Positions 27,226 to 36,546 of a stretch of 64,000 nt of DNA are shown here, piece after piece (positions within the stretch are counted from its first letter, which is position 1; the number at the start of each line of letters is the position of its first letter). The notes under the pieces are model-generated. The model did no database searches. It was given only the letters and a program-made list of their open reading frames with translations, and had not been told where the DNA came from. Origin of the DNA: CAWIVH01 sp963839475 (GTDB taxonomy: Bacteria; Acidobacteriota; UBA6911); contig CAWIVH010000013.1 in the NCBI GenBank assembly GCA_963839475.1, positions 744,001 through 808,000 on the forward strand. Reading direction: 5' to 3'. The position numbers were made by a program, and so were the translations under genes.

Positions 27226-28677
27226 CTAGCGGTCCGTTTCCTTCTTCACGGAATCCGCTTTCAGCTGGGGGACAAGGTCCACCAGCTTTTTAAGGTCCAG
27301 GCCGGAAAGATTCTGCACAATGGGCGGGAGCTGAGCCATGATCGAGGCTATATCCTGGGTAATCTTGGATGCCCCTCCACCATCATTGCCGGAATTGACG
27401 ATCGTGATGGAGCCGGTTTTGGAGAGGGGTTCGGCCACCGCGCGGGCGATCTCGGGCAGCGCCTGCAGGACCATCTGGACAACGGCCGCTTGATTGTATT
27501 CCTTCCAGGAAGCAGCCTTTTTAGCCATGGCTGCGGCTTCGGCTGTCCCTTTGAGCCCAATAACTTCGGATTCGGCGGTTCCGGTGGCTTTGACGACTTC
27601 AGCCTGGGCCAGGCCTTTGACCTTCTGAGCCTCGGCCTGTCCCCGAGCTTCCGCCTCCAATTTGAATCTCGTGGCCTCCGCTTCGGTCTGGACACGGTAG
27701 CGTTCGGCATCGGCAAGTCGCTTGACGCTGGCTTCGAGTTCCTTTTCGCGCCGCAATATTTCGCGCTCCTGCACGATAACCTGCTGTTCTTTTTCGACGA
27801 CGGCCACCTGAATTTCCTCGCGCTTCAGGGACTGATTGGTCTTGTAGCGCTGCAGGTCATAGGCAAGGTCGGCCTGCGCTTTGGCTTCGTTTGTCGATGC
27901 GTCGTAAGCCGCTTTCTGCAACAGGTAGTTTTTCTGGGCTTCGGCGATATGCGTATCGGCCAGGTATTTTGCTATTTCACCAGCCTGCCTCGCCTGAGCA
28001 GATTTGATGTTGGCATCCCGATCCGCTTCTGCTTGAGCGATGATCGCATCCCTCTTCACCTCAGCCGTACGGGGTTTGCCCAGGGCTTCAAGGTAGCCGT
28101 GGTTGTCCCGTATATCTTTCATGGTGAATGAAACGATCATCAAACCCATGTTGGCGAGATCGGAAACCGCTACCTCCTGCACCGAGGAGGCAAATTGATC
28201 CCTGTTTTTGTAAATGTCATCCACGGTCATCGTGCCGATGATGGCTCGGAGATGCCCTTCCACGGTTTGCAGAGCGATGTCTTTGATCTGTTCGGGGGTT
28301 TTGCCGAGAAACTGTTCCGCGGAGGTGCGGATGGATTGTTCGTCGCCTCCGACTTTGACCTGAGCCACGCCATCGACGATAATTGGGACGCCCGGCTTGG
28401 TATAGACCTCCGGGGTCGTTATATCCAGGGTGATGATTTCCAGGCTCAGCAGGTCGACTTTTTCGACCAGGGGCATAATGAAAGCCCCTCCACCCCTACG
28501 GATTCTAAATCCGACTTCCTCGACTGTCCCATCCTGGTTTTTGATCTTGTACTTTCGCCCCGAAATAATCATGACCTGGTTCGGGCCTACTTTTTTATAG
28601 CGGCGGGCGACCGCATAAATGGCAAGAATGAAAGCGAATGCGAGCCCGACCATCACCATCGCGACATTGAATTCCAC
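27226..28677 (-). CDS. Flotillin-like SPFH/band 7 protein
   Basis: 483 aa. The first about 25 residues form a membrane anchor (VGLAFAFILAIYAVARRY). The SPFH domain covers about 35-220 (KVGPNQVMIISGRKYKI, EQFLGKTPEQIKDIALQTVEGHLRAIIGTMTVDDIYKNRDQF). An Ala/Glu/Gln-rich coiled coil follows at about 225-400, and then the flotillin C-terminal region with LPEIARAVAEPLSKTGSITIVNSG. It scaffolds detergent-resistant membrane domains. Starts at GTG 28677, after GAGGTGACC, 3 bases from the stop of the NfeD-like gene. The NfeD-flotillin pair is a known conserved arrangement (YuaF-FloT in Bacillus). Confidence 0.94.
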   Translation of the reverse strand: MEFNVAMVMVGLAFAFILAIYAVARRYKKVGPNQVMIISGRKYKIKNQDGTVEEVGFRIRRGGGAFIMPLVEKVDLLSLEIITLDITTPEVYTKPGVPIIVDGVAQVKVGGDEQSIRTSAEQFLGKTPEQIKDIALQTVEGHLRAIIGTMTVDDIYKNRDQFASSVQEVAVSDLANMGLMIVSFTMKDIRDNHGYLEALGKPRTAEVKRDAIIAQAEADRDANIKSAQARQAGEIAKYLADTHIAEAQKNYLLQKAAYDASTNEAKAQADLAYDLQRYKTNQSLKREEIQVAVVEKEQQVIVQEREILRREKELEASVKRLADAERYRVQTEAEATRFKLEAEARGQAEAQKVKGLAQAEVVKATGTAESEVIGLKGTAEAAAMAKKAASWKEYNQAAVVQMVLQALPEIARAVAEPLSKTGSITIVNSGNDGGGASKITQDIASIMAQLPPIVQNLSGLDLKKLVDLVPQLKADSVKKETDR

Positions 28678-28680
28678 GGG

Positions 28681-29223
28681 TCACCTCTGCTCTTCGGCGA
28701 TTTTGACGTGGTAGACATTCCCGACCACACGCACCACGGTAACGGCTGAATTCCGCCCAATTTCATGTCCGTCCACAGAGCGAGCCGGGCCATTGATGCG
28801 GGTCCCCTTGATGACCAGGGCTATTTCTCCCATCCCGTGCTCAGGGATGGGAGTAATCACCTGCACAACCTTGCCCGTCAGATCATCCAGGGTGAACTCG
28901 CTCCCTGCCTGAGTGTTCCGGAAGAGGACCGCCAGGGCGGCGAAGGTCCCACCGCTCAACATCATTCCTGTGAACAAGGCCACGAGAACGCCTTTGCCGG
29001 TGGAAAGGCCCATGTAGGAATGCGCCAGCATGCCGCCGCCGCCAAACCCGGTTAAAAAGGTTGAAAGCACGGTTGGGCTCAAAGGGCTCAAAGGAAGGTC
29101 GGTTCCGACATCCATGTGGCCTGAAATATCGTGGCCGCCGAATAGGTGCCCGGCAAGGCCCACGAATACGGCGTAGCCCAGTCCAATCATGAAGCAAAGC
29201 AGGTAGATGGCCCCGACGGACAT
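28681..29223 (-). CDS. NfeD-like membrane protein, partner of flotillin
   Basis: 180 aa. Three membrane segments are visible (about 5-27, 55-75, 80-102), the middle region being glycine-rich (FLTGFGGGGMLAHS). The C-terminal 70 residues form a small beta-barrel OB-fold: LTGKVVQVITPIPEHGMGEIALVIKGTRINGPARS, as in NfeD/YuaF proteins. It is predicted to sit beside flotillin in the membrane. The gene is the first of a tight four-gene minus-strand series. RBS GGGAGAG precedes the ATG. Confidence 0.85.
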   Translation of the reverse strand: MSVGAIYLLCFMIGLGYAVFVGLAGHLFGGHDISGHMDVGTDLPLSPLSPTVLSTFLTGFGGGGMLAHSYMGLSTGKGVLVALFTGMMLSGGTFAALAVLFRNTQAGSEFTLDDLTGKVVQVITPIPEHGMGEIALVIKGTRINGPARSVDGHEIGRNSAVTVVRVVGNVYHVKIAEEQR

Positions 29224-29310
29224 AACGAAACTCTCCCGGCAATGGTACGGGACAGATAGAATATCCTTCAGGGCCGATTTTATTCGATATCAGCTGTCTT
29301 TGAAACTCAA

Positions 29311-31449
29311 TTAGTAACGGCGGTAGTCCAAACTTGAAATGTCCTCTTCGATGGTGATCCTTAGGATGCGGTCCCCAGGCACCAGGCTGTCCACAATTTG
29401 CATCCCGCTGATCACTCGGCCAAAGCAGGTATATCCGCCATCCAGGTGAGGTTGCGGGGATATCGCGATAAAGAACTGGCTGCCTCCGGTATCCTTTCCG
29501 GCCAGCGCCATCCCGATGCTCCCGCGCTCGTAAGGCCTCCGGTTGATTTCGCACCGGATCGAGTAGCCGGGTCCCCCTTCCTGATCGTTCCTGGGATCCC
29601 CGGTCTGCACGACGAAAAAAGGGACCACTCGCATAAACTGGAGATTGTCGAAATAGTGCTTCAGGGCAAGGCTTTCGAAATTTGCGACCGTGATCGGCGC
29701 TTCCTCGCGAAACAAGTCGATTTCAATCCGGCCGCGGCTGGTTTCAATGATGGCAACCGACCGGTCTTTGCGCGCCCCGGCGATGGTGCTGTAAACGGTC
29801 GTCGGCAGCCGGGCTTCAGAGCGGCATTGCAGATTAGATGCTTCCTGATCGCCGCTTTTTCGCAGGAGCCTGGCGGCGGCGATGCACGCGTTGCGGTTCC
29901 GGTCCTGCAGAATTCCCCTCAGCGCCGAAATCACATCCGGCTCCTGCAGCCAGGATTCGAGCCGGATCAACAGGGAAACCTTGGTTTCAGCATCATCCGT
30001 TTTGGCGATCCCGGCATAGGCCTGAAGCAGAGTTTCCCAGGGGCGTTTATCCTTGGGATCCGGCTGATATGCTTCCAATGCGGCCCGCAAAACTACTCCG
30101 TCGTGTGAGGTCAGAAAGGTTCGAAGGATGGCCGGGAAGTCCGGATCGTGGGCCCTTGCCAGAGCGGCGATTGTTGTGGGAAGGGCCAGATAACCCGCAG
30201 ATCCATTCGGTGCCTCAATGTTTTGTGACAATAGCCCGCGCAAGGCTGCCACTGCCTCGCTGCCGCCCAGTTCCCCCAGGGCTTGAATATAAGAACGCAA
30301 GCCAGCGGGTTCTGCAAACCGCTCCAGGTTGACAGCGGCAAAGAATCTATCGGGTGATTGCCGGCTGACTTTGGCGAGGGCAATGGCAGCGCCGCCGGCG
30401 GCAGGTCCCCCCTTCTCAAGAAGACGCCGCAGAATCCTCTCACTTTCCATGCTTCCGATGTTGCCCAGAGCTGCCGCGGCTGCGATAGCGAAATTGACGT
30501 TATCAGGATCGCTCCAAGCCGAGAGGGCGGCAGCCACAGCCGATTCGATTTCCCTGGAAGCTCCCACCGGCTTGAGCATTCCAAGGCTGCGAACGGCGTG
30601 GAACCGAACGGCCAGCGGATTCTTCTTGTCGGTTCCGCTTTTCTCCAGTGATACAAGCGGAAAAAGTGCCTTTGCAGCTGATGCATCCTCGCAGATTCCG
30701 ATTCCCTGGGCGGCATAGGCCTGAACTTCAGGATAGGGACTGTTTATCAGTCGCAAAAACACAGGGAGAGCGCCTTTGGTACCTGTCCGCACCAGGGCAT
30801 TGACCGCGCGCCACTGAATTTCGGGTTCGCTGGAGATCGCCAGGCTTTCCAACAGCGGAAGGGATGACGGGCTTTTCAGGCGCATCAGCGCCGTGATGGC
30901 GGCGTTGTAGAAAGCGATGGTACGGGGATGAGGGTCACTCCCCGCGGATGCGAGCAGGTGATGGATCACTTCCGCGTCCGGGGGGGATCCGGCCTTCCCG
31001 ATCGCCTCGGTAGCCCGGATGCGGACTTCCAGAGAGGAATCATTGATCAGTTCTGTCAATCGAGCGATGGCCGCGGGATCTGCAGGCAAACCATCCTGGG
31101 CCAGAGTTGCACGGTCCTCGATCTCACCCACGGCGAATGCGGCCGCGGCCCGAACCTCGGCCAGGGGGGAAGCAAAAGCTTCATAGAGCCAGGGCAGGGC
31201 CGCCGGGTCGCCGATTCTGCCCATTGCCGTGGCAGCCCAAAGCCGGACCTCCGGGTAAGGCGACTGCCTTAACATCCTGGGTAGAAAATCGTCATGACCG
31301 AGTGTCCGGCTGTCTTCCCGTTGCAGAATCTCTGAAAAGGCGCGATTCCGATTGATTTCGTCAGATGTCAGCTTATGCCGGCCGCAGCCCGTGATGGCGA
31401 AGCCCAGGCTGAAAATCAGGAAGACGCAGATCAGGATTTTATGGCTCAT
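29311..31449 (-). CDS. Lipoprotein with HEAT repeats fused to a cyclophilin domain
   Basis: 712 aa. A lipoprotein signal peptide has lipobox ITGC (Cys about 22). Residues about 45-530 are alpha-helical HEAT/armadillo-type repeats (repeated units such as PEVRLWAATAMGRIGDPAALPWLYEAF). Residues about 555-705 are a cyclophilin: IIETSRGRIEIDLF, FMRVVPFFVVQTGDPRNDQEGGPGY, MALAGKDTGGSQFFIAISPQPHLDGGYTCFGRV. The Arg of the active site (FMRV) and the QTGDP region are kept. The fusion suggests a surface- or envelope-anchored chaperone that recognises a partner through the HEAT solenoid. It is in the minus-strand series after the FxLYD-like gene. Confidence 0.88.
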   Translation of the reverse strand: MSHKILICVFLIFSLGFAITGCGRHKLTSDEINRNRAFSEILQREDSRTLGHDDFLPRMLRQSPYPEVRLWAATAMGRIGDPAALPWLYEAFASPLAEVRAAAAFAVGEIEDRATLAQDGLPADPAAIARLTELINDSSLEVRIRATEAIGKAGSPPDAEVIHHLLASAGSDPHPRTIAFYNAAITALMRLKSPSSLPLLESLAISSEPEIQWRAVNALVRTGTKGALPVFLRLINSPYPEVQAYAAQGIGICEDASAAKALFPLVSLEKSGTDKKNPLAVRFHAVRSLGMLKPVGASREIESAVAAALSAWSDPDNVNFAIAAAAALGNIGSMESERILRRLLEKGGPAAGGAAIALAKVSRQSPDRFFAAVNLERFAEPAGLRSYIQALGELGGSEAVAALRGLLSQNIEAPNGSAGYLALPTTIAALARAHDPDFPAILRTFLTSHDGVVLRAALEAYQPDPKDKRPWETLLQAYAGIAKTDDAETKVSLLIRLESWLQEPDVISALRGILQDRNRNACIAAARLLRKSGDQEASNLQCRSEARLPTTVYSTIAGARKDRSVAIIETSRGRIEIDLFREEAPITVANFESLALKHYFDNLQFMRVVPFFVVQTGDPRNDQEGGPGYSIRCEINRRPYERGSIGMALAGKDTGGSQFFIAISPQPHLDGGYTCFGRVISGMQIVDSLVPGDRILRITIEEDISSLDYRRY

Positions 31450-31480
31450 GATGGCACCTGGGAGGCGGGGGCGAATAGGG

Positions 31481-32002
31481 TTATTGGTATTTCAGGCCTG
31501 TGATTTCTATTTCAAGCCTTTTGGGATTCCATAATTGCTCCACCGATTCAATACCAACAGCGAAAGTCCGCTTTTCCAGAGGTTCCATGGGCTTGTTGCT
31601 AAGGCCTATTCCAGGCCTCAGCGGCGTAGCAATGCGTTCCTTGGAAACCTTGTCGTAAAGGTCGTAGAGTGTGATTTTCAATTCGAGTGCTTCCAGTTTG
31701 CGGTCGCCTTCATTTGCAATCACGCCATTTACAAATGCAACCCGAGCCTTGCTGAAGGTTATTCCGAGGCTGGCCTTTACGTTCTGGATACCTATCTTGT
31801 TCTTGTAGTATTCAAAATTGGTGTCCCCGGGGCGAAGCATTCCGGGAATGACAACCGGGCCGGCGGGCTGGACCGGCTGTTCGGCTTTCTGGTGCCTGGC
31901 GACAAAGAAGATGCCTGTCGCCGCCGCCGCCAACACCACCACCGTTAGGATGATCGTAGCCGGACTGAATGATTTCTGAGTTTCGGACTTAAACTCGACC
32001 AT
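31481..32002 (-). CDS. Membrane-anchored FxLYD-like protein of unknown function
   Basis: 173 aa from ATG 32002 (a GTG at 32011 is an alternative). A single N-terminal membrane helix (ATIILTVVVLAAAATGIFFVA) is followed by a proline-rich spacer and a beta-sandwich-like domain (ITFSKARVAFVNGVIANEGDRKLEALELKITLYDLYDKV), which has the pattern of FxLYD/DUF2393 domains: secondary strands with conserved N-G and L-Y-D. Probably periplasmic. It lies between tldE and the HEAT-cyclophilin gene, with spacings of about 30-50 bases. Confidence 0.75.
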   Translation of the reverse strand: MVEFKSETQKSFSPATIILTVVVLAAAATGIFFVARHQKAEQPVQPAGPVVIPGMLRPGDTNFEYYKNKIGIQNVKASLGITFSKARVAFVNGVIANEGDRKLEALELKITLYDLYDKVSKERIATPLRPGIGLSNKPMEPLEKRTFAVGIESVEQLWNPKRLEIEITGLKYQ

Positions 32003-32054
32003 GAGAATCACCCGATGTTTCGGAAAAGGGGACTGAGGAGCGGAGGCGGCTGGG

Positions 32055-33413
32055 TCAGTCGCCGCTGACCACCATTTTACCGATCAACAATGTAGGAGAG
32101 AACACCTCTCCCAGTATCTCCAGATCATTGCCGACCGCCTCGATTCTTGTCAACATGTCGCCGAGATTGCCTGCGATGGTGATCTCTTCCACCGGAAAGG
32201 CCAACTCGCCGTCTTCGATCCAGAATCCGGCGGCTCCCTGGCTATAGTCTCCCGATACCAGATTAACCCCGAATCCGATCAACTCCGACACGCAGAGCCC
32301 TTGCTTAATACTGCCGATAATATCGGCCGGGCTTGCATTTCCAGGCTGAAGGAAAAAATTGGACGGTCCCACGGACGGGCTTCCATCCGGCTCCCGATTC
32401 GAATGCCCGGTTGTTTTCATTCCGAGTTTTCGGGCTGAGTACACATCGAGAAGGAAGTTCTCCAGAACCCCGTCGCGCACGACCGCGATTTTTTGTGAGG
32501 GGACGCCTTCGGAGTCAAATGGGCGCGAGGCCAGGCCATCCGGCAACAGTGGATCGTCCCACACGGTCAGAAGGTGGGATCCGATTTTCATCCCTTTTTT
32601 TCCCATGAGGAACGACGCCTTCCGGAGAATGGCTGTGCCCGAGAGGGCGTCGGCCATGTGCTGCAGGAGCCTTCCGGCTGCGAGCGGCTCAAAGACCACT
32701 GGCACATCACAGGTCTGAACTTTTCGAGCTCCAAGCCTCCTCAAGGCGCGCCGCGCTGCCTCTCTTCCTACCAGTTCCGGCGCCTGCAACCGTGTGATTT
32801 CCGGGTGTGTCGTGAGCCAGTAATCCCTCTGTTTCTTCCCCGCCGCCTCGGCGAGTGGCGTCACGGAGAGGGAACAGGCACTGCTGGAAAATTGGCAAAG
32901 CGGGCCCGCTGTACTTCCATAAGTTCTGCGAATAAGGAAATCGGAGAAAACCGCTCCTTCAGAATTGACAATTCGCGGATCGAAATCAAGCGCGGCATTT
33001 TCACAGCGCCTCGCAAGCTCGATCTTTTTCTCGGCCTGGAGCCAAACCCCCGGAGCGCCATGCTGCCTTGGAGTAGTACCCGTTGCACAGTCTGTGCCGG
33101 GCTCGGGTAGCCCGGCGGCTTCGTCTTCGCCCGCCTGCCTGGCCATTTCGAGGGTATCACGGACCATTTGCCGCAATGTTTTCAGGGAAAAGTCGGATGC
33201 TGCTCCCACGGCCGCTCTCCGTCCATGAAACAGGCGGATCCCGAGCTTTCTGGATTTGGCTTCCTGCAGTTTTTCAACCGATCTCATTCTGACAACGGTC
33301 GAAAATTCTATACCCTCCCGGATGAGGACCTCGGCGGCGGTGCTGCCGGCCTGTCGGGCGAGCTCCAGGATCTCGCTGGCCAGTTCCGATCTGTCTGGTT
33401 GGATGCTTTGCAT
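32055..33413 (-). CDS. tldE: TldE/PmbA-family protein, partner of TldD
   Basis: 452 aa. TldE (PmbA) forms a heterodimer with TldD, which cleaves unfolded peptides such as microcin B17 precursor and CcdA antitoxin in E. coli. The family region is visible in SRKLGIRLFHGRRAAVGAASDFS, GREAARRALRRLGARKVQTCDVPVVFEPLAAGRLL and GVNLVSGDYSQGAAGFWIEDGELAFPVEEITIAGNLGDML. It lacks the HExxxH motif, as expected for TldE. It starts 10 bases after the tldD stop. Which processed substrate is native here is unknown. Confidence 0.92.
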   Translation of the reverse strand: MQSIQPDRSELASEILELARQAGSTAAEVLIREGIEFSTVVRMRSVEKLQEAKSRKLGIRLFHGRRAAVGAASDFSLKTLRQMVRDTLEMARQAGEDEAAGLPEPGTDCATGTTPRQHGAPGVWLQAEKKIELARRCENAALDFDPRIVNSEGAVFSDFLIRRTYGSTAGPLCQFSSSACSLSVTPLAEAAGKKQRDYWLTTHPEITRLQAPELVGREAARRALRRLGARKVQTCDVPVVFEPLAAGRLLQHMADALSGTAILRKASFLMGKKGMKIGSHLLTVWDDPLLPDGLASRPFDSEGVPSQKIAVVRDGVLENFLLDVYSARKLGMKTTGHSNREPDGSPSVGPSNFFLQPGNASPADIIGSIKQGLCVSELIGFGVNLVSGDYSQGAAGFWIEDGELAFPVEEITIAGNLGDMLTRIEAVGNDLEILGEVFSPTLLIGKMVVSGD

Positions 33414-33423
33414 AGACCCGGCC

Positions 33424-34866
33424 TTAACGTTGGGTTCCGCCCACGGTGATTTCGTCTACTTTGATCGTGGGCATTCCTACCCCGACCGGTACGCTCTGGC
33501 CTTCTTTGCCGCAGGTCCCTATGCCTTCATCGAGCGCAAGATCGTCCGCGACCATGGAAACCCGCGTCAGTATGTCCGGCCCATTGCCGATGAGAGTCGC
33601 TCCCTTGATCGGAGTCGTAATTCTTCCGTTTTCAATCAGGTAGGCCTCGGAAGCGGAAAAGACGAATTTCCCGTTGGTGATGTCTACCTGACCGCCGCCG
33701 AAATTAACGGCATACAAGCCCCTTTGAACGGACCTGATGATATCCTCCGGATGATGGGCTCCGGGCAGCATGAAAGTGTTGGTCATGCGGGGCATAGGCA
33801 TGTGAGCATAGCTTTCGCGCCGGCCGTTTCCCGTCCGTTGGGCTCCCGTAAGTTGTGCGCTCAGGGAATCCTGCATGAAGCCTTTCAGGATCCCCTTTTC
33901 GATAAGGACCGTTCTCGAAGTCGCAGTTCCTTCGTCATCGACGTTTAAAGACCCTCTTCTGGAAGGCAAAGTTCCATCGTCGACGACGGTGCAGGCTTCC
34001 GAGGCCACTTTTTCGCCGATCCTGCCGGCAAAGGCTGAAAGGTTCTTTCGGGTGAAGTCAGCCTCCAGGCCGTGCCCCACGGCTTCGTGCAGGAGAATGC
34101 CCGGCCAACCCGATCCCAGGACGACGGGCATGGGGCCTGCCGGCGCTTCCTTTGCTTCCAGCAGCAGGACTGCCTGACGAGCCGCATTGCTCGCGAAGTG
34201 AGCGGGTGGATTCGCTTCGAAGAATTCCATGCCGACTCGCCCGCCGCCGCCTCTGATCCCGATCTGCCGCTCGCCGCGACCCGAGGCAATGCACGAAACC
34301 TGGAAGACAGTCAGCGGCTGCACATCACAGACCGGCTCCAGATTGGCGCCAAAAATCAGGACGTGCTTCCGCTCGTTGGCAAGTGCCACACGGGCTTCCA
34401 CGATCCGGGAATCATGGGCGCGGGCCGATTGGTCGGCTGCTTTCATCAGACGGAGCTTGTCGTTCAACTCCGCGTCCACCAGGGGTTGTATTACCGGATA
34501 GAGGTTGCCGATGCGCTCTCTCCGAATTGGCTGAGGTGGGTTGTAGTGGCGGGTCGTACTACGCGCAATCACGTTCGCCGTCCTGGCAGCCTGGATCATT
34601 TCATCCAATTCGAATCCTTCGGCGTAGGCGTACCCTGTTTTGTCCCCGGCAATAACACGAATGCCAATCCCCTGAGAAATATTTCTGACAGCGTGTTTGA
34701 GAATCCCTTCTTCGAGCGACAGGAAGTCCTTCACCCGGTATTCGAGGTACAGGTCGGCATAGCTTCCCCCCGAGGCCAGAGCTTCCGACAGCACGGAATC
34801 CAGCCGGGAGAAAGTCACGCCGAAATTCTCTAAGAAAACATTCCCTTGATTGTTCATCATCTCCAC
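33424..34866 (-). CDS. tldD: Metalloprotease TldD
   Basis: 480 aa, matching the E. coli TldD length. The catalytic zinc motif is HEAVGHGLEAD with H260 and H264, and the third ligand is the Cys in GTCGKEGQSVPVG near residue 457. It is therefore predicted active, unlike TldE. The start is given as GTG 34866; ATG 34860 or 34857 are equally possible because GGAG is nearby. It forms an operon with tldE and is divergent from the M16 homologue. Confidence 0.92.
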   Translation of the reverse strand: MEMMNNQGNVFLENFGVTFSRLDSVLSEALASGGSYADLYLEYRVKDFLSLEEGILKHAVRNISQGIGIRVIAGDKTGYAYAEGFELDEMIQAARTANVIARSTTRHYNPPQPIRRERIGNLYPVIQPLVDAELNDKLRLMKAADQSARAHDSRIVEARVALANERKHVLIFGANLEPVCDVQPLTVFQVSCIASGRGERQIGIRGGGGRVGMEFFEANPPAHFASNAARQAVLLLEAKEAPAGPMPVVLGSGWPGILLHEAVGHGLEADFTRKNLSAFAGRIGEKVASEACTVVDDGTLPSRRGSLNVDDEGTATSRTVLIEKGILKGFMQDSLSAQLTGAQRTGNGRRESYAHMPMPRMTNTFMLPGAHHPEDIIRSVQRGLYAVNFGGGQVDITNGKFVFSASEAYLIENGRITTPIKGATLIGNGPDILTRVSMVADDLALDEGIGTCGKEGQSVPVGVGMPTIKVDEITVGGTQR

Positions 34867-35048
34867 TTCGCTGCCAACCAGACGCCGGACCTGCGAACCT
34901 CACCAGGCCAGTCCGCGTATTGTAGCAAATGTCCGGATTCCCTAAAAATGGAACAGAATCCTGGGTCTCCCGAAACCACCGCGCATGCCGGACGCCTTGT
35001 CGCTCCATGAGAAAATATGATAGCCTTCGGACCTTTAGGATAAACCAT

Positions 35049-36407
35049 ATGAGAAATCGTTTTCGCCTGGCTGCCGTTTTCACCCTGCTGGTTTCTGTAT
35101 CCATGGCAACGCTGGACGCCTCTGCGCAAAACCAGGTGGTTCTGCCGGAGGTCGCAACCAAGCGGCTGCTCAATGACCTTCAGGTGATCGTTGCTTCGGG
35201 GCAGCATCTCGGCGAAGGAATGACCATAGGGCTGGTACTGCGCTATGGTTCGGCCTATGACCCTGCAGACAAAGGGGGATTGGCGAATCTCCTTACCAGG
35301 ATGCTGGGCAAGGCGACGCAGGACCGAACTACGAAGGACATCGAGGATGAGATAGCCTATCTTGGTGCTTCCTATGAAGTTGTGTGTGATTGGGATGGCA
35401 TGGAGTTCATGCTGCGTGCGCCTGCGGCCAGATACGAGCGCGCCTTGCTTCTGCTTTATCAAATAGTCGGCGAAGCGGTTTTTGTGGAGGAGGATTTTGC
35501 CAAGGCCAAAGCCGAAATGCTGCAGGAACTTGAAAAATCGACCGATCCGCGTCAGCGGATTCGAAGCCAGATTGAAAGCGTTCTTTTCCGGGGAACGACC
35601 TACGGCAGATCGCTGCGAGGCAGCAAGCAATCGCTGCAAAACCTCACCCTGGGTGATATCAGGCTTTTTTATCGCCGTTTCTTTTCTCCTGGCTCGGCTT
35701 CCCTCGTGGTTGCGGGCGGGGTTCAGCCTGCCCAGGTACTACAAAAGGCAACACGGATTTGGGGTGTCTGGGTGAAAAAGGACGAAGTGCCGTTCACTTT
35801 TCTTCCCCCTCGCGAACCGGCGGCCCGCAACATCTTTTTCCAGGATGATCCGACCTCGACCGCGGCCCAGTTTGTATTAAGCAGCCTTTGGCCGCGCCGG
35901 GACGATCCTACTTACTACCCCGGGGTTTTGGCCGCGAGGATCCTGCAAGAGAGGTTGAACAAAATGCTTCCAACCTCGCTGCTGACGGTAGGAGTCGAGG
36001 GAAGGCGATTGCCGGGCCTCTTTTATATTCAAGGGCAAGCCGCTGCCGATCAGGCGCTGGAGGAGATCACCAAGATATTGGATTCGGCGGAGCTCCTGAA
36101 AACCCAGCCGGCTACTGCCGAAGAACTGGCTCATGTGCAAAACGACTGGATCACCGACTTTAATGCATCCCTGGCGACGCCCGACGGCATTTGCCGCTCG
36201 ACCATGGATTCCGAGCTCTATCGCCTTGGCACGAATTATGCTGCATCCTTTGCAGACCTGGTCCGTCGAGCGGGAGTTGATGCTGTCCGTGATGCCGCCA
36301 AAGAATGGATGTTTCCCGGCGGAGTGGTGCTTCTCGTGCGCGGTCCCGCCTCGGTTCTGAAAGAGGGCCTTGATAAGCTGGCCACCGTTCAAAAAATCAA
36401 CCCCTGA
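35049..36407 (+). CDS. M16 (insulinase/PMP-type) homologue without zinc ligands, exported
   Basis: 452 aa from ATG 35049, chosen for AGGA 8 bases upstream and the signal peptide (RNRFRLAAVFTLLVSVSMA then SAQ). The M16 fold is recognisable from YGSAYDPADKGGLANLLTRML and the two-domain layout, with EMLQELEKSTDPRQR and RGTTYGRSLRGSKQSLQNLTLGDIRLFYRRFFSPGSASLVVAGGV. The HxxEH zinc motif is absent: the place reads NLLTR instead of HFLEH. It is likely a non-catalytic PMP-alpha/YmxG-like subunit, or it has no proteolytic role. No active M16 partner lies nearby. It is divergent from tldD by about 180 bases. Confidence 0.88.
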   Translation: MRNRFRLAAVFTLLVSVSMATLDASAQNQVVLPEVATKRLLNDLQVIVASGQHLGEGMTIGLVLRYGSAYDPADKGGLANLLTRMLGKATQDRTTKDIEDEIAYLGASYEVVCDWDGMEFMLRAPAARYERALLLLYQIVGEAVFVEEDFAKAKAEMLQELEKSTDPRQRIRSQIESVLFRGTTYGRSLRGSKQSLQNLTLGDIRLFYRRFFSPGSASLVVAGGVQPAQVLQKATRIWGVWVKKDEVPFTFLPPREPAARNIFFQDDPTSTAAQFVLSSLWPRRDDPTYYPGVLAARILQERLNKMLPTSLLTVGVEGRRLPGLFYIQGQAAADQALEEITKILDSAELLKTQPATAEELAHVQNDWITDFNASLATPDGICRSTMDSELYRLGTNYAASFADLVRRAGVDAVRDAAKEWMFPGGVVLLVRGPASVLKEGLDKLATVQKINP

Positions 36408-36491
36408 TTACTCATCCCAAATTAAATGGATCGGTCCGGGATCTCCAGCGTCTATATCAAAAGGCGTATGGTGGTCATGCCGCGTAGCCTC

Positions 36492-36500
36492 TGATATAAT
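36492..36500 (+). promoter_or_regulatory. Extended -10 sigma70-type promoter for the Bat/MoxR-like cluster
   Basis: TGATATAAT at 36492-36500 matches the extended -10 consensus TGnTATAAT exactly. TGGTCA at 36472-36477 (4 of 6 of TTGACA) lies 17 bases upstream of TATAAT. Transcription would start near 36507, about 40 bases before the TTG start at 36547. It is the only strong promoter signal I can see before the nine genes to 51.9 kb. Confidence 0.6.
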
Positions 36501-36546
36501 CACGAGCATATAGGGCAGGGCTCGGGGCCTGGGTGCTGGATCTCAA

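Noticed and set aside
25939..28131. 730-codon open frame on the plus strand opposite the MFS and flotillin genes
   Set aside because: Its translation is Gly/Arg/His/Ser-rich with no domain. It mirrors genes whose minus-strand frames have clear family motifs, so it is a shadow frame in GC-rich DNA.
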